DNA from: an uncultured Chitinophagaceae bacterium
Lineage (GTDB): Bacteria; Bacteroidota; Bacteroidia; Chitinophagales; Chitinophagaceae
Assembly: GCA_937996595.1 (NCBI GenBank)
Contig: CALKVC010000060.1
Location: forward strand, 1-13,844
Reading direction: 5' to 3'
Length of the DNA: 13,844 nucleotides
Shown: positions 6,176 through 12,882 of the stretch, piece after piece
Layout of the letters: the number at the start of each line of letters is the position of its first letter
Position numbering within the stretch: the first letter of the stretch is position 1
The notes under the pieces: model-generated
Database searches by the model: none
Told to the model about the DNA's origin: nothing
Seen by the model: the letters and a program-made list of their open reading frames with translations, nothing else
Made by a program: the position numbers and the translations under genes

Positions 6176-7519
6176 TTGAAATATCTGAAAAAATATATCG
6201 GTGACCTGTACCTGCTTTCCAGGTTTTATTTCGCTTGCGGAATTTGCATCCTGTTGTTCATTTGCTCCTTCTTAGTACCCGCGCTGTTTCTGCTGGCGGA
6301 AACAGGCCTGATTGCCCTGCTGGCCCTTGTGTCCGCAGATTACATATTCCTGTTTGTTTTGGGCAGGCAACCTTCGGTGAAACGCATCCTGGGCGACAGG
6401 CTTAGCAATGGTGATGAAAACCCGGTATTGATTCAGATAAAGAACAGGATGAATTACCCGGTACACATGGAAATAATTGATGAACTGCCGGAGCAGTTGC
6501 AGATCCGCAACATGTCTTTTAAAAGGGCATTTACTGCCGGGCAAACCTGTTATATCGAGTATAAGCTGAAACCGCTGGAACGCGGGCAGTATGATTTTGG
6601 GGATACCAACCTGTATATAAGTTCACTGATTGGCTTACTGGCAAGAAGGTTTAAGGCACCTACTGCCGTTAAAGTGCCTGTTTATCCATCATATATTCAA
6701 TTGAAAAAGCAACAGCTTGTTTCAATGACAGCCATGCTGAAGGAACACGGAGGAAGGCGGATTAGGAAAATAGGGCAGAGTATGGAGTTTGAACAGATTA
6801 AAGAGTATGTAACCGGCGATGATGTACGTACATTGAACTGGAAAGCAACAGCCCGGAAAGGTTCTTTGATGATAAACAGGTTTGCGGATGAAAAATCGCA
6901 GCAGGTATATTGCATTATTGATAAGGGCCGGTTGATGAAAATGCCTTTTAATGGACTTTCCCTGCTTGATTATGCCATAAACAGCACATTGGTGATGAGC
7001 CATGTATGCCTGCAGAAACAGGACAGGGTAGGCCTCATTACATTTGCAGAAAAGATGGGATCGGTCATTGCGGCAGACAGGAAACCGGTTCAGCGCGAGC
7101 ACATACTGGAAGCGTTATACCGGCAGCAGACAGCCTTTCTTGAAAGTGACTACGAAATGCTTTATATGCAACTGAGGAGAAGGGTAAAACAACGCAGCCT
7201 CATCATCCTGTATACCAATTTTGAATCGTTGTACGGATTGTACAGGCAGTTACAGTACCTTCGGTCCATTGCAAGGCACCACCTGTTACTGGTTGTATTT
7301 TTTGAAAACACGGAACTGGTGAGCCTGGCCCATGCAGATGCCCTGAACCTGGAAGATGTGTACATAAAAACAACGGCAGATAAATTTGTATTTGAAAAGA
7401 AACTCATAGTAAAAGAATTGCAGAAGCATGGCATATTGTCTGTTTTAACAGCGCCGGAAAAACTTACAACGAACACCGTAAACAAATACCTGGAACTGAA
7501 ATTGAAACAGGCAATCTAA
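6176..7519 (+). CDS. DUF58 domain, vWA-like membrane protein (MoxR partner)
   Basis: DUF58 proteins are membrane-anchored partners of MoxR ATPases. This 447-residue protein has two N-terminal helices (about 20-40 and 42-62), a beta-rich region (about 75-170), the DUF58 signature EFEQIKEYVTGDDVRTLNW (204-222) followed by KATAR (223-227), and a vWA-like domain from about 243. The metal-binding DxSxS motif expected at the start of a vWA domain reads DKGRL here (249-253, inside CIIDKGRLM), so classical MIDAS metal binding is doubtful; I recall the same degenerate form in other Bacteroidota members. The start is TTG at 6176: TAA precedes it directly in frame and the next ATG (residue 92) would remove the membrane anchor. 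An 83-base gap separates it from moxR, the widest inside the operon, with no clear promoter or terminator. truB follows after 20 bases. Confidence 0.9.
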   Translation: MKYLKKYIGDLYLLSRFYFACGICILLFICSFLVPALFLLAETGLIALLALVSADYIFLFVLGRQPSVKRILGDRLSNGDENPVLIQIKNRMNYPVHMEIIDELPEQLQIRNMSFKRAFTAGQTCYIEYKLKPLERGQYDFGDTNLYISSLIGLLARRFKAPTAVKVPVYPSYIQLKKQQLVSMTAMLKEHGGRRIRKIGQSMEFEQIKEYVTGDDVRTLNWKATARKGSLMINRFADEKSQQVYCIIDKGRLMKMPFNGLSLLDYAINSTLVMSHVCLQKQDRVGLITFAEKMGSVIAADRKPVQREHILEALYRQQTAFLESDYEMLYMQLRRRVKQRSLIILYTNFESLYGLYRQLQYLRSIARHHLLLVVFFENTELVSLAHADALNLEDVYIKTTADKFVFEKKLIVKELQKHGILSVLTAPEKLTTNTVNKYLELKLKQAI

Positions 7520-7539
7520 GCTGTATTAAAAATATCATA

Positions 7540-8307
7540 TTGGCACAGAAGGATTCATATTGGCGAAAGCATAAGGAAAAGATACATGGCGCGGCTATAG
7601 GTGAGAAATTACCCTTTCAGCAGATTCAAATAAGCGATGAAAAGAAATCATTTTTTGAAGAAGGTAAAGTGCTGCTGATAGATAAGCCCTTGCACTGGAC
7701 ATCTTTTGATGTTGTAAGGAAGATAAGAAACAGCATCAGGATAAAGAAAGTGGGGCATGCAGGTACACTCGATCCGCTGGCATCAGGATTGCTCATCATC
7801 TGTACCGGGAAATTTACCAAGCGAATCAATGAATTTATGGCGCAGGAGAAGGAGTATACCGGTTCGTTTACGCTGGGCGCCGTTACACCAACCTTCGACC
7901 TGGAGAGTGAACCGGAAAAAATTACCGGCACATCCTCCATAACAGCGGAAATGATACGGGCTGCAACCGCCGGGTTTATCGGAAATATAAAGCAGTTGCC
8001 ACCGGTGTATTCGGCCATCAAGAAACAGGGTACTGCATTATATCAACTGGCAAGGAGGGGCGAGGAAGTAGAACTGGAACCAAGGGATGTTTCTATCAGG
8101 GTGTTCGAAATTACTGGTATTGAATTGCCGGTGGTGTATTTCAGGATCGTATGTTCAACAGGAACCTATATACGCAGTGTGGCAAACGATTTTGGAGCTG
8201 TGCTGGGATGCGGTGCTTACCTGTCTGGATTGAGGAGAACAAGAATCGGGGAATTTCCGGTAGAGGATGCCATCACGCTGGATACCTTTATGGAGTCGCT
8301 CAGGTAA
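7540..8307 (+). CDS. truB: tRNA pseudouridine(55) synthase TruB
   Basis: TruB converts U55 in the T-loop of elongator tRNAs to pseudouridine and helps tRNA folding. The catalytic motif GHAGTLDPLASG is at 72-83 with catalytic Asp78; VLLIDKPLHWTSFDVV (44-59) and STGTYIRSVANDFG (about 207-220) are further TruB signatures. The 255-residue length includes about 40 residues before the core. The TTG at 7540 is the first usable start; no ATG or GTG lies between it and the core GTG at residue 44, which would cut into the fold. The extension is basic (SYWRKHKEKIHG) and might help tRNA contact. There is no stop in frame upstream for at least 80 bases, so an even earlier non-standard start cannot be excluded. 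It probably rides on the DUF58 transcript by position only; I see no functional link. Confidence 0.95.
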   Translation: MAQKDSYWRKHKEKIHGAAIGEKLPFQQIQISDEKKSFFEEGKVLLIDKPLHWTSFDVVRKIRNSIRIKKVGHAGTLDPLASGLLIICTGKFTKRINEFMAQEKEYTGSFTLGAVTPTFDLESEPEKITGTSSITAEMIRAATAGFIGNIKQLPPVYSAIKKQGTALYQLARRGEEVELEPRDVSIRVFEITGIELPVVYFRIVCSTGTYIRSVANDFGAVLGCGAYLSGLRRTRIGEFPVEDAITLDTFMESLR

Positions 8308-8350
8308 AATAACCGGGTGTATATATGCAGGTATCCCTTAGCGTTACTAA

Positions 8351-10801
8351 CTAAAACGGATAGCTGATGCCAACCGTGAAATTGAAATTCTCATAACGCC
8401 ATTTCCTGTCGTTGGCCGAGAATATCCTGCTGATGAAGTTGTCAAACCCGATAGATGGTGCTTTCCATCCGTCGTTAACATAAAAGAGTTCCGGTCTTTT
8501 AAAGCGGAATCCGAAATCGAAACGGAGGACAAAGTAGTTGAAATCAAGCCTGAAACCTGTTCCTGCTGAAACACCCAGTTGTTTATAGATATTCCTGAAT
8601 TTAAATTGGGTAGAGTCTGCCGTACCGGCGATGGAACTTTTTAAATTCCATACATTTCCGGCATCAACAAACAAAGCGCCCCTTAATGTCAACGTATTGG
8701 GGATGATGCGGGCAATATCATACCTGAATTCTGCATTTCCTTCTATCATCATATCGCCTGTCCGGTCATTGAAACCGCTGTTAGATCCATATTCCGGCAT
8801 GGCTTTTCCCCCGATACCGATACCGCGTAAAGGCCATCCACGCATACTGTTGCTTCCGCCTCCAAAATACTGTTTAAAGAAAGGGAGGGTGCGGTTAGAA
8901 TCGCTGCCGAGTAAGGGGATTCCAACACCGGCATACATTCTGAACGCCAGCGCTGTTTTTGTATAGTTTACCGAATAGCGGTATTCTGCGTCAAATTTGA
9001 TATACCTTCTCAGGTATTTTTTCAGGATGCCGATGTTTCCCCAGGTTAGCCCGGATTCTTCCACATTAAATTTAATATTCCTTTCTTTTAGTTTGCTTCC
9101 CGGATGAATTGGATTAAAGTATTGGTTTGATACGCCTGCACTCATGCCAACAGCAAATGCCGTATTATACGAGTAATTTAAAAACGGGTTGTCTTTCAGT
9201 ATGTTGTTAAAACTGTCTGTTCGGTTATACAGCCTGCTGAAACCGAGGTATAGAGGCCTTATTTCCCATTTAAGCCTGTTCTTGTTAAGCCAGCTCCACC
9301 CGAAATTAACAGTAACTGTTTGCATATTAAACAGTTCCAGCCTGTTATTGTAGGTAAGGTTTGTATTGATGAATGTTTCGCCTTTGGGTAAACGGTTCGC
9401 CTTGTTTTTTCCGGAAAATGGGTTAGAAATAAATTTTAATATACCGGGAAATACAAGTTTGGGAAATACCACGCTGTTTGTATATCCCACATCGTTTGAA
9501 TTGATGGCATTACTGTTACTGCTGTTATTGTTGAGTTCAATACCGGCCCTTATCTTATGCGTCATGCGGATTGCTTCCTTGCCAACATTCCTGTTGGTAA
9601 GCGATAAATTCCCTGAAATGCCAAACAGGTTACCGCCAAGGATATTACTTGCCCCGCTGTTTGCAGAATAACTTACTTCCACTGCTGCTTCAAAACCGAA
9701 TTTTTTTGCGGGAATCAGTTCTATGATCAAATCTATCTTGTCGGCGGTGCCGGGCACTTCTGCAATCTTTATGTTTACACTTTGCCAAACACCCGCCTGC
9801 GAAAGATTGGTAAGTGTTTGATAATATTCAGATTGTTTATATAAATCACCGCTTTTAAAACTGATATTTTTTGCGAGGAAACCGGTTCGGAATAATTTTT
9901 CGTGATACCTCAGTGTAAACCTGTTTAATGTTCGTTGAATGATATGGGTTGTATCGGTTAACTCATCACCCGGAATATAATCTGATAATATATATATCCT
10001 GTTAATGTAGTATTTTCTCAGTTTGGTGGAATCAGCGGGTGGATTCAGGGAAACGGCCAATTTGATTCTTGGTGAATCTGCTTTTTGCTGCGCCTCGGCC
10101 AAGAGCCTTAATTGTTCAAACGGGTCATCGCTTACGCTGGTTAACGCCTCGATGCTGGTGTCTCCCAATACTTTTAATTCGGCTGCCGTGAATTTATAAT
10201 ACCCGTTGTTACGGAAACTGTCAACCAGCCTGTTTATTTCACCAATCACCGCATTTTTGGTGATAGGGCTGTATTTCTGTAACTGGCTTTCGCGTGCCGA
10301 ACCGGTTGCAATCTGCTGAAGGCCCGGTTTACGCAACCGGTAGCTGACTGTATCAATCAGCGTGGGTTTGCCTGTTTTAACAACATAATGTACATGAATC
10401 TTTTTTCCCGATGTATCGGTACGGGGAAATACCCTTGCTTTATAATATCCCAGGTGAACCAGGGAAGCTTCCATGTTTTTTGCAGATATATTTGTATAGG
10501 TGCTGTCGTATACAAGGGGCTTTTTTATAACATTGAAAAATATGAGTACATCTTTTCCCGGTACCTTTGAGCTGTCATCCAGTTGATTGTATAAACGTTG
10601 AATAATGGTTGACTTTTCCGTTTTTGAAAACCGTTGCCCGCCCGATTCAAGGCTGTCTATGCTGTTATTGCGAAGGTAATATTTGCCGGCCGGGGCTTTT
10701 CTTATGATTGGAATGGAACAGGATGAAAAGATTATAAGCAGGAAAATGCTATTTTTCAGTTGTGAAAAGAACCAGTAAATTACTTTTTGCGGTAACAGCA
10801 T
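8351..10801 (-). CDS. tamL: TamL-type BamA/TamA family outer-membrane lipoprotein
   Basis: This is an Omp85-superfamily protein of 816 residues, expected in the outer membrane, where TamA-like proteins help insert or transport envelope material together with TamB. The N-terminus carries a lipoprotein signal (IIFSSC, Cys28 from this start), the mark of Bacteroidota TamL versus classical BamA. POTRA-like repeats fill about 90-380 (GYYKARVF; NNGYYKFTAAEL; RTGFLAKNISFKSGDLY), followed by a beta-barrel. The barrel holds the L6-loop motif GGGSNSMRGW (about residue 650), in which RGW replaces the usual RGF/RGY, and ends in aromatic Phe (GISYPF) as outer-membrane proteins do. I chose ATG at 10801; TTG at 10816 would add five residues and is less likely because it leaves an even tighter start-to-start arrangement. 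No tamB is visible in the window. BamA proper is an alternative, but the lipid anchor argues for TamL. Confidence 0.85.
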   Translation of the reverse strand: MLLPQKVIYWFFSQLKNSIFLLIIFSSCSIPIIRKAPAGKYYLRNNSIDSLESGGQRFSKTEKSTIIQRLYNQLDDSSKVPGKDVLIFFNVIKKPLVYDSTYTNISAKNMEASLVHLGYYKARVFPRTDTSGKKIHVHYVVKTGKPTLIDTVSYRLRKPGLQQIATGSARESQLQKYSPITKNAVIGEINRLVDSFRNNGYYKFTAAELKVLGDTSIEALTSVSDDPFEQLRLLAEAQQKADSPRIKLAVSLNPPADSTKLRKYYINRIYILSDYIPGDELTDTTHIIQRTLNRFTLRYHEKLFRTGFLAKNISFKSGDLYKQSEYYQTLTNLSQAGVWQSVNIKIAEVPGTADKIDLIIELIPAKKFGFEAAVEVSYSANSGASNILGGNLFGISGNLSLTNRNVGKEAIRMTHKIRAGIELNNNSSNSNAINSNDVGYTNSVVFPKLVFPGILKFISNPFSGKNKANRLPKGETFINTNLTYNNRLELFNMQTVTVNFGWSWLNKNRLKWEIRPLYLGFSRLYNRTDSFNNILKDNPFLNYSYNTAFAVGMSAGVSNQYFNPIHPGSKLKERNIKFNVEESGLTWGNIGILKKYLRRYIKFDAEYRYSVNYTKTALAFRMYAGVGIPLLGSDSNRTLPFFKQYFGGGSNSMRGWPLRGIGIGGKAMPEYGSNSGFNDRTGDMMIEGNAEFRYDIARIIPNTLTLRGALFVDAGNVWNLKSSIAGTADSTQFKFRNIYKQLGVSAGTGFRLDFNYFVLRFDFGFRFKRPELFYVNDGWKAPSIGFDNFISRIFSANDRKWRYENFNFTVGISYPF
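10760..10789 (+). promoter_or_regulatory. Possible promoter for the RNA methyltransferase gene, inside tamL
   Basis: TTG at 10760-10762 is followed 23 bases later by TTTG (10786-10789), matching the TTG/TTTG distance of the phylum consensus TTG-N19-TAnnTTTG. TA at 10781-10782 is displaced by one base (TACTTTTTG). Transcription would begin about 20 bases before the ATG at 10816. The element lies in the first codons of the divergent tamL gene. Confidence 0.38.
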
Positions 10802-10815
10802 ATTAAAAGTGAACA

Positions 10816-11562
10816 ATGATTAGTAAATCCACCATCAAATATATCCAAAGTTTACAGCACAAAAAATTCAGGGATGAATCCGGTGTTTTTGTTGCAGAAG
10901 GGCCAAAAGTAGTGTTGGGGTTACTGGAAACGGGAGCGTATATGCCGGAAGCGATTTTTGTTACGGCAGATTGGGCGGCAATGCTTGATTTACCTTTCAT
11001 GAAAGGCCTGGAAGGATGTATAGAAATTGTAAAGGATTTTGAGCTGGAAAAACTTGCATCCTTTTCCACTGCCAATAAAGTGGTGGCTGTATTCAGGAAG
11101 CGGGATGCAAATACAAAACCCGGTTTGCATGGAAAGATATCGCTTGCGCTGGATGATATACGTGACCCGGGAAATTTTGGTACAATCATACGTATAGCAG
11201 ACTGGTTTGGCATTGAAAACATCCTCTGTTCAAATGAAACGGTGGATATGTATAACAATAAGGTTGTACAAAGCACCATGGCCAGCCTGGGCAGGGTTAA
11301 TATTGTGTATACCGGCCTGTATGACTGCATCAGCGGGTTGGGGGAGATGAAAGTATATGCAGCCACCCTTCACGGGAAACCTGTTAAAGAAATAGGAAAA
11401 GTTACAGAAGGTATCATTGTCATCGGTAACGAATCAAACGGTATCCATGAAAACATCCTGTCCCTGGCTTCAGAACGTATCACTATTCCCCGTTTTGGCC
11501 ATGCCGAATCACTGAATGCGGCAGTAGCAACCGGTATCATCCTGGCGGGGTTCGTGATGTAG
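10816..11562 (+). CDS. TrmH/SpoU (SPOUT) family RNA methyltransferase
   Basis: SpoU-family enzymes transfer a methyl group from S-adenosylmethionine to ribose 2'-O in rRNA or tRNA using a trefoil-knot fold. The 248-residue protein has the N-terminal substrate-binding domain (KYIQSLQHKKFR at 8-19; VFVAEGPKVV at 24-33) and the three SPOUT motifs: DDIRDPGNFGTIIRIAD (113-129), VIGNESNGI (202-210) and ITIPRFGHAESLNAAVATG (222-240). Motif 1 shows DPGN in place of the common NPGN/DPGNxGT range, which is within family variation. Whether it modifies 23S rRNA (RlmB/TsnR-like) or tRNA cannot be told from sequence, so no symbol is given. ATG at 10816 begins the conserved N-terminal domain directly. It diverges from tamL with 14 bases between start codons, a pairing I recall in other Bacteroidota. 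Confidence 0.93.
   Translation: MISKSTIKYIQSLQHKKFRDESGVFVAEGPKVVLGLLETGAYMPEAIFVTADWAAMLDLPFMKGLEGCIEIVKDFELEKLASFSTANKVVAVFRKRDANTKPGLHGKISLALDDIRDPGNFGTIIRIADWFGIENILCSNETVDMYNNKVVQSTMASLGRVNIVYTGLYDCISGLGEMKVYAATLHGKPVKEIGKVTEGIIVIGNESNGIHENILSLASERITIPRFGHAESLNAAVATGIILAGFVM
10836..10862 (-). promoter_or_regulatory. Possible promoter for tamL, inside the RNA methyltransferase gene
   Basis: On the minus strand TATATTTG (10843-10836) is an exact TAnnTTTG box. TTG at 10862-10860 lies 16 bases upstream of it, shorter than the preferred 19. The box falls within codons 7-10 of the divergent methyltransferase gene and would start transcription about 25-30 bases before the tamL ATG at 10801. 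Confidence 0.38.
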
Positions 11563-11574
11563 GATGAACTAACG

Positions 11575-11599
11575 GTTTACATTAAACGAAAATATTTTT
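11575..11599. terminator. Small hairpin with T-run between convergent genes
   Basis: GTTTA (11575-11579) and TAAAC (11583-11587) form a 5-base stem with a 3-base loop, followed by an AT-rich stretch ending in five T (11595-11599). It lies in the 42-base gap between the stop codons of the methyltransferase and the convergent permease gene. The stem is short and AT-only apart from one pair, so a terminator role is tentative. Confidence 0.3.
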
Positions 11600-11604
11600 C
11601 CCGG

Positions 11605-12834
11605 CTAGCGGAACTGGATTGCTTTCACCGGGTTCACTTTCCTGATGAGCAGTGAAGGTATGGTGAGTGTGGCAAAACTAACGGCAAGTGTAGTTACAAT
11701 AACAAGCGCTACCTGCCACCATATCACTTCTGCATGGGCCACTTTCATATAATAAGCCTCTTCATTGAGCGTAATAAAACCGGTTTTTTGCTGAAGCCAG
11801 CAAACGCCTAACCCAACAACCGTTCCTGCCAGTATCCCGATGATCGCTATAAAAGAAGTGTTGTAAAGGAATATTTTCTGGATGGTCCAGTTTCCTGCCC
11901 CGACGGCTTTCAGTATACCGGTCATCCTCGTCCTTTCCAGCACCAGTATGATCAGGCATGTAACCAGGTTTACCACCGCCACGATCATCATGATAACGAG
12001 CAGGATATTCTTTATCTGTCCCTGCAGGTTAAGCCAGTCGAAAATGTTTGGATATACCTGTTTGATGCTCCGGCTGTACCAGGTTTGGGGCAATTCTGCG
12101 TATATGCGTGCCGAAAGGCTGTCAGCCATTTTGTAATCTGAAAGGAAAACTTCATACCCGCCAATCTGGCCGCTTTCCCAGTTGTTTAGCCTGCGGATGA
12201 GGTTAATATCGCAGATGGCAAAATTCCTGTCATATTCTTCAATGCCGGTCTTGTATATACCGGCAACCAGTAAACGACGGGCGGTTTTGCTGCCATCGTC
12301 CCTGAAAAAATAAACCAGCATACTGTCACCTGCCTGTACGCCTAACTGGTTGGCAGTATATGTGCTGATATTCACCTGGTTGCTGTAGCCGCTGTCTTTG
12401 AACGCAATCCATTTGCCAGATTGCAGGAATGCCTGCATACGGGTGAAATCAAAACTGCTGTCGATGCCTTTCAGGAGTACGCTTTCAATGTCTGATCCAA
12501 ATTTCAAGATGCCCGATTTGCTGGCATACCGTTCTACAGACTGCACCTGCGGAAGGGAATGCAGGTAATTTTCAATTGAACTGTCCTGCATTATGGGGTA
12601 TTCTTCAGCTACGCTTACTTTGTTTTCCAGGTCTTGCTGTACCCTTATATGGCCCCAGAAACTGAATACTTTATTGCTTATCTCGCGCTGAAACCCGTTT
12701 ACAAAACTGAGCGCAACGATCATAACGGCCACACTGAGGGCAGTGGCGCTGATGGCCAGTATGATAATAAAACGTGAAAATGTTTTTTGCTTAAATGAAG
12801 CCAGCCTTTTAGCTATGAATATGGATGTATCCAA
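11605..12834 (-). CDS. FtsX-like ABC transporter permease, LolC/LolE type
   Basis: This 409-residue inner-membrane permease has the LolC/LolE layout: a first helix at about 21-45, a large periplasmic MacB-like domain (about 46-270), then three helices near 276-300, 320-345 and 371-395. The FtsX-domain coupling segment RTRMTGILKAVGA is at 301-313. In Lol systems such proteins extract lipoproteins from the inner membrane for delivery to the outer membrane, powered by LolD; no ATPase gene is in the window, so it would have to come from elsewhere. The start is TTG at 12834: it gives MDTSIFIAKRL, a typical family opening, and no ATG lies before the first helix. The gene diverges from the type IX plug gene with a 48-base gap. 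A role in general lipoprotein export rather than a dedicated exporter is likely but not proven. Confidence 0.88.
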   Translation of the reverse strand: MDTSIFIAKRLASFKQKTFSRFIIILAISATALSVAVMIVALSFVNGFQREISNKVFSFWGHIRVQQDLENKVSVAEEYPIMQDSSIENYLHSLPQVQSVERYASKSGILKFGSDIESVLLKGIDSSFDFTRMQAFLQSGKWIAFKDSGYSNQVNISTYTANQLGVQAGDSMLVYFFRDDGSKTARRLLVAGIYKTGIEEYDRNFAICDINLIRRLNNWESGQIGGYEVFLSDYKMADSLSARIYAELPQTWYSRSIKQVYPNIFDWLNLQGQIKNILLVIMMIVAVVNLVTCLIILVLERTRMTGILKAVGAGNWTIQKIFLYNTSFIAIIGILAGTVVGLGVCWLQQKTGFITLNEEAYYMKVAHAEVIWWQVALVIVTTLAVSFATLTIPSLLIRKVNPVKAIQFR

Positions 12835-12856
12835 ACAAACAATTTTTGCTACCTTT

Positions 12857-12864
12857 CAAAAGTA
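12857..12864 (-). promoter_or_regulatory. TAnnTTTG box upstream of the LolC/E-type gene
   Basis: Minus-strand TACTTTTG (12864-12857) is an exact match to the -7 box of Bacteroidota housekeeping promoters, 22 bases before the TTG start at 12834. No TTG lies at the expected upstream spacing; the nearest is 26 bases away at 12893-12891. In AT-rich DNA such an 8-mer match can be chance. Confidence 0.35.
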
Positions 12865-12882
12865 AATTAATTAGTTTATTAA

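Noticed and set aside
5115..7519. MoxR plus DUF58 as part of a Bat (aerotolerance) operon.
   Set aside because: No BatA/BatB vWA proteins and no BatC-type TPR or BatD protein follow; the partners are RDD, SpoIIM, DUF4129 and DUF4350 instead.
9480..9545. Asn/Ser-rich low-complexity stretch in TamL as a repeat or contingency locus.
   Set aside because: The codons are mixed and there is no tandem DNA repeat of constant unit; it fits an ordinary extracellular or periplasmic loop of the barrel.
8351..10816. TTG at 10816 as the tamL start.
   Set aside because: ATG at 10801 gives a normal lipoprotein signal with a shorter N-region; the extra five residues add nothing recognisable. Kept only as an alternative.
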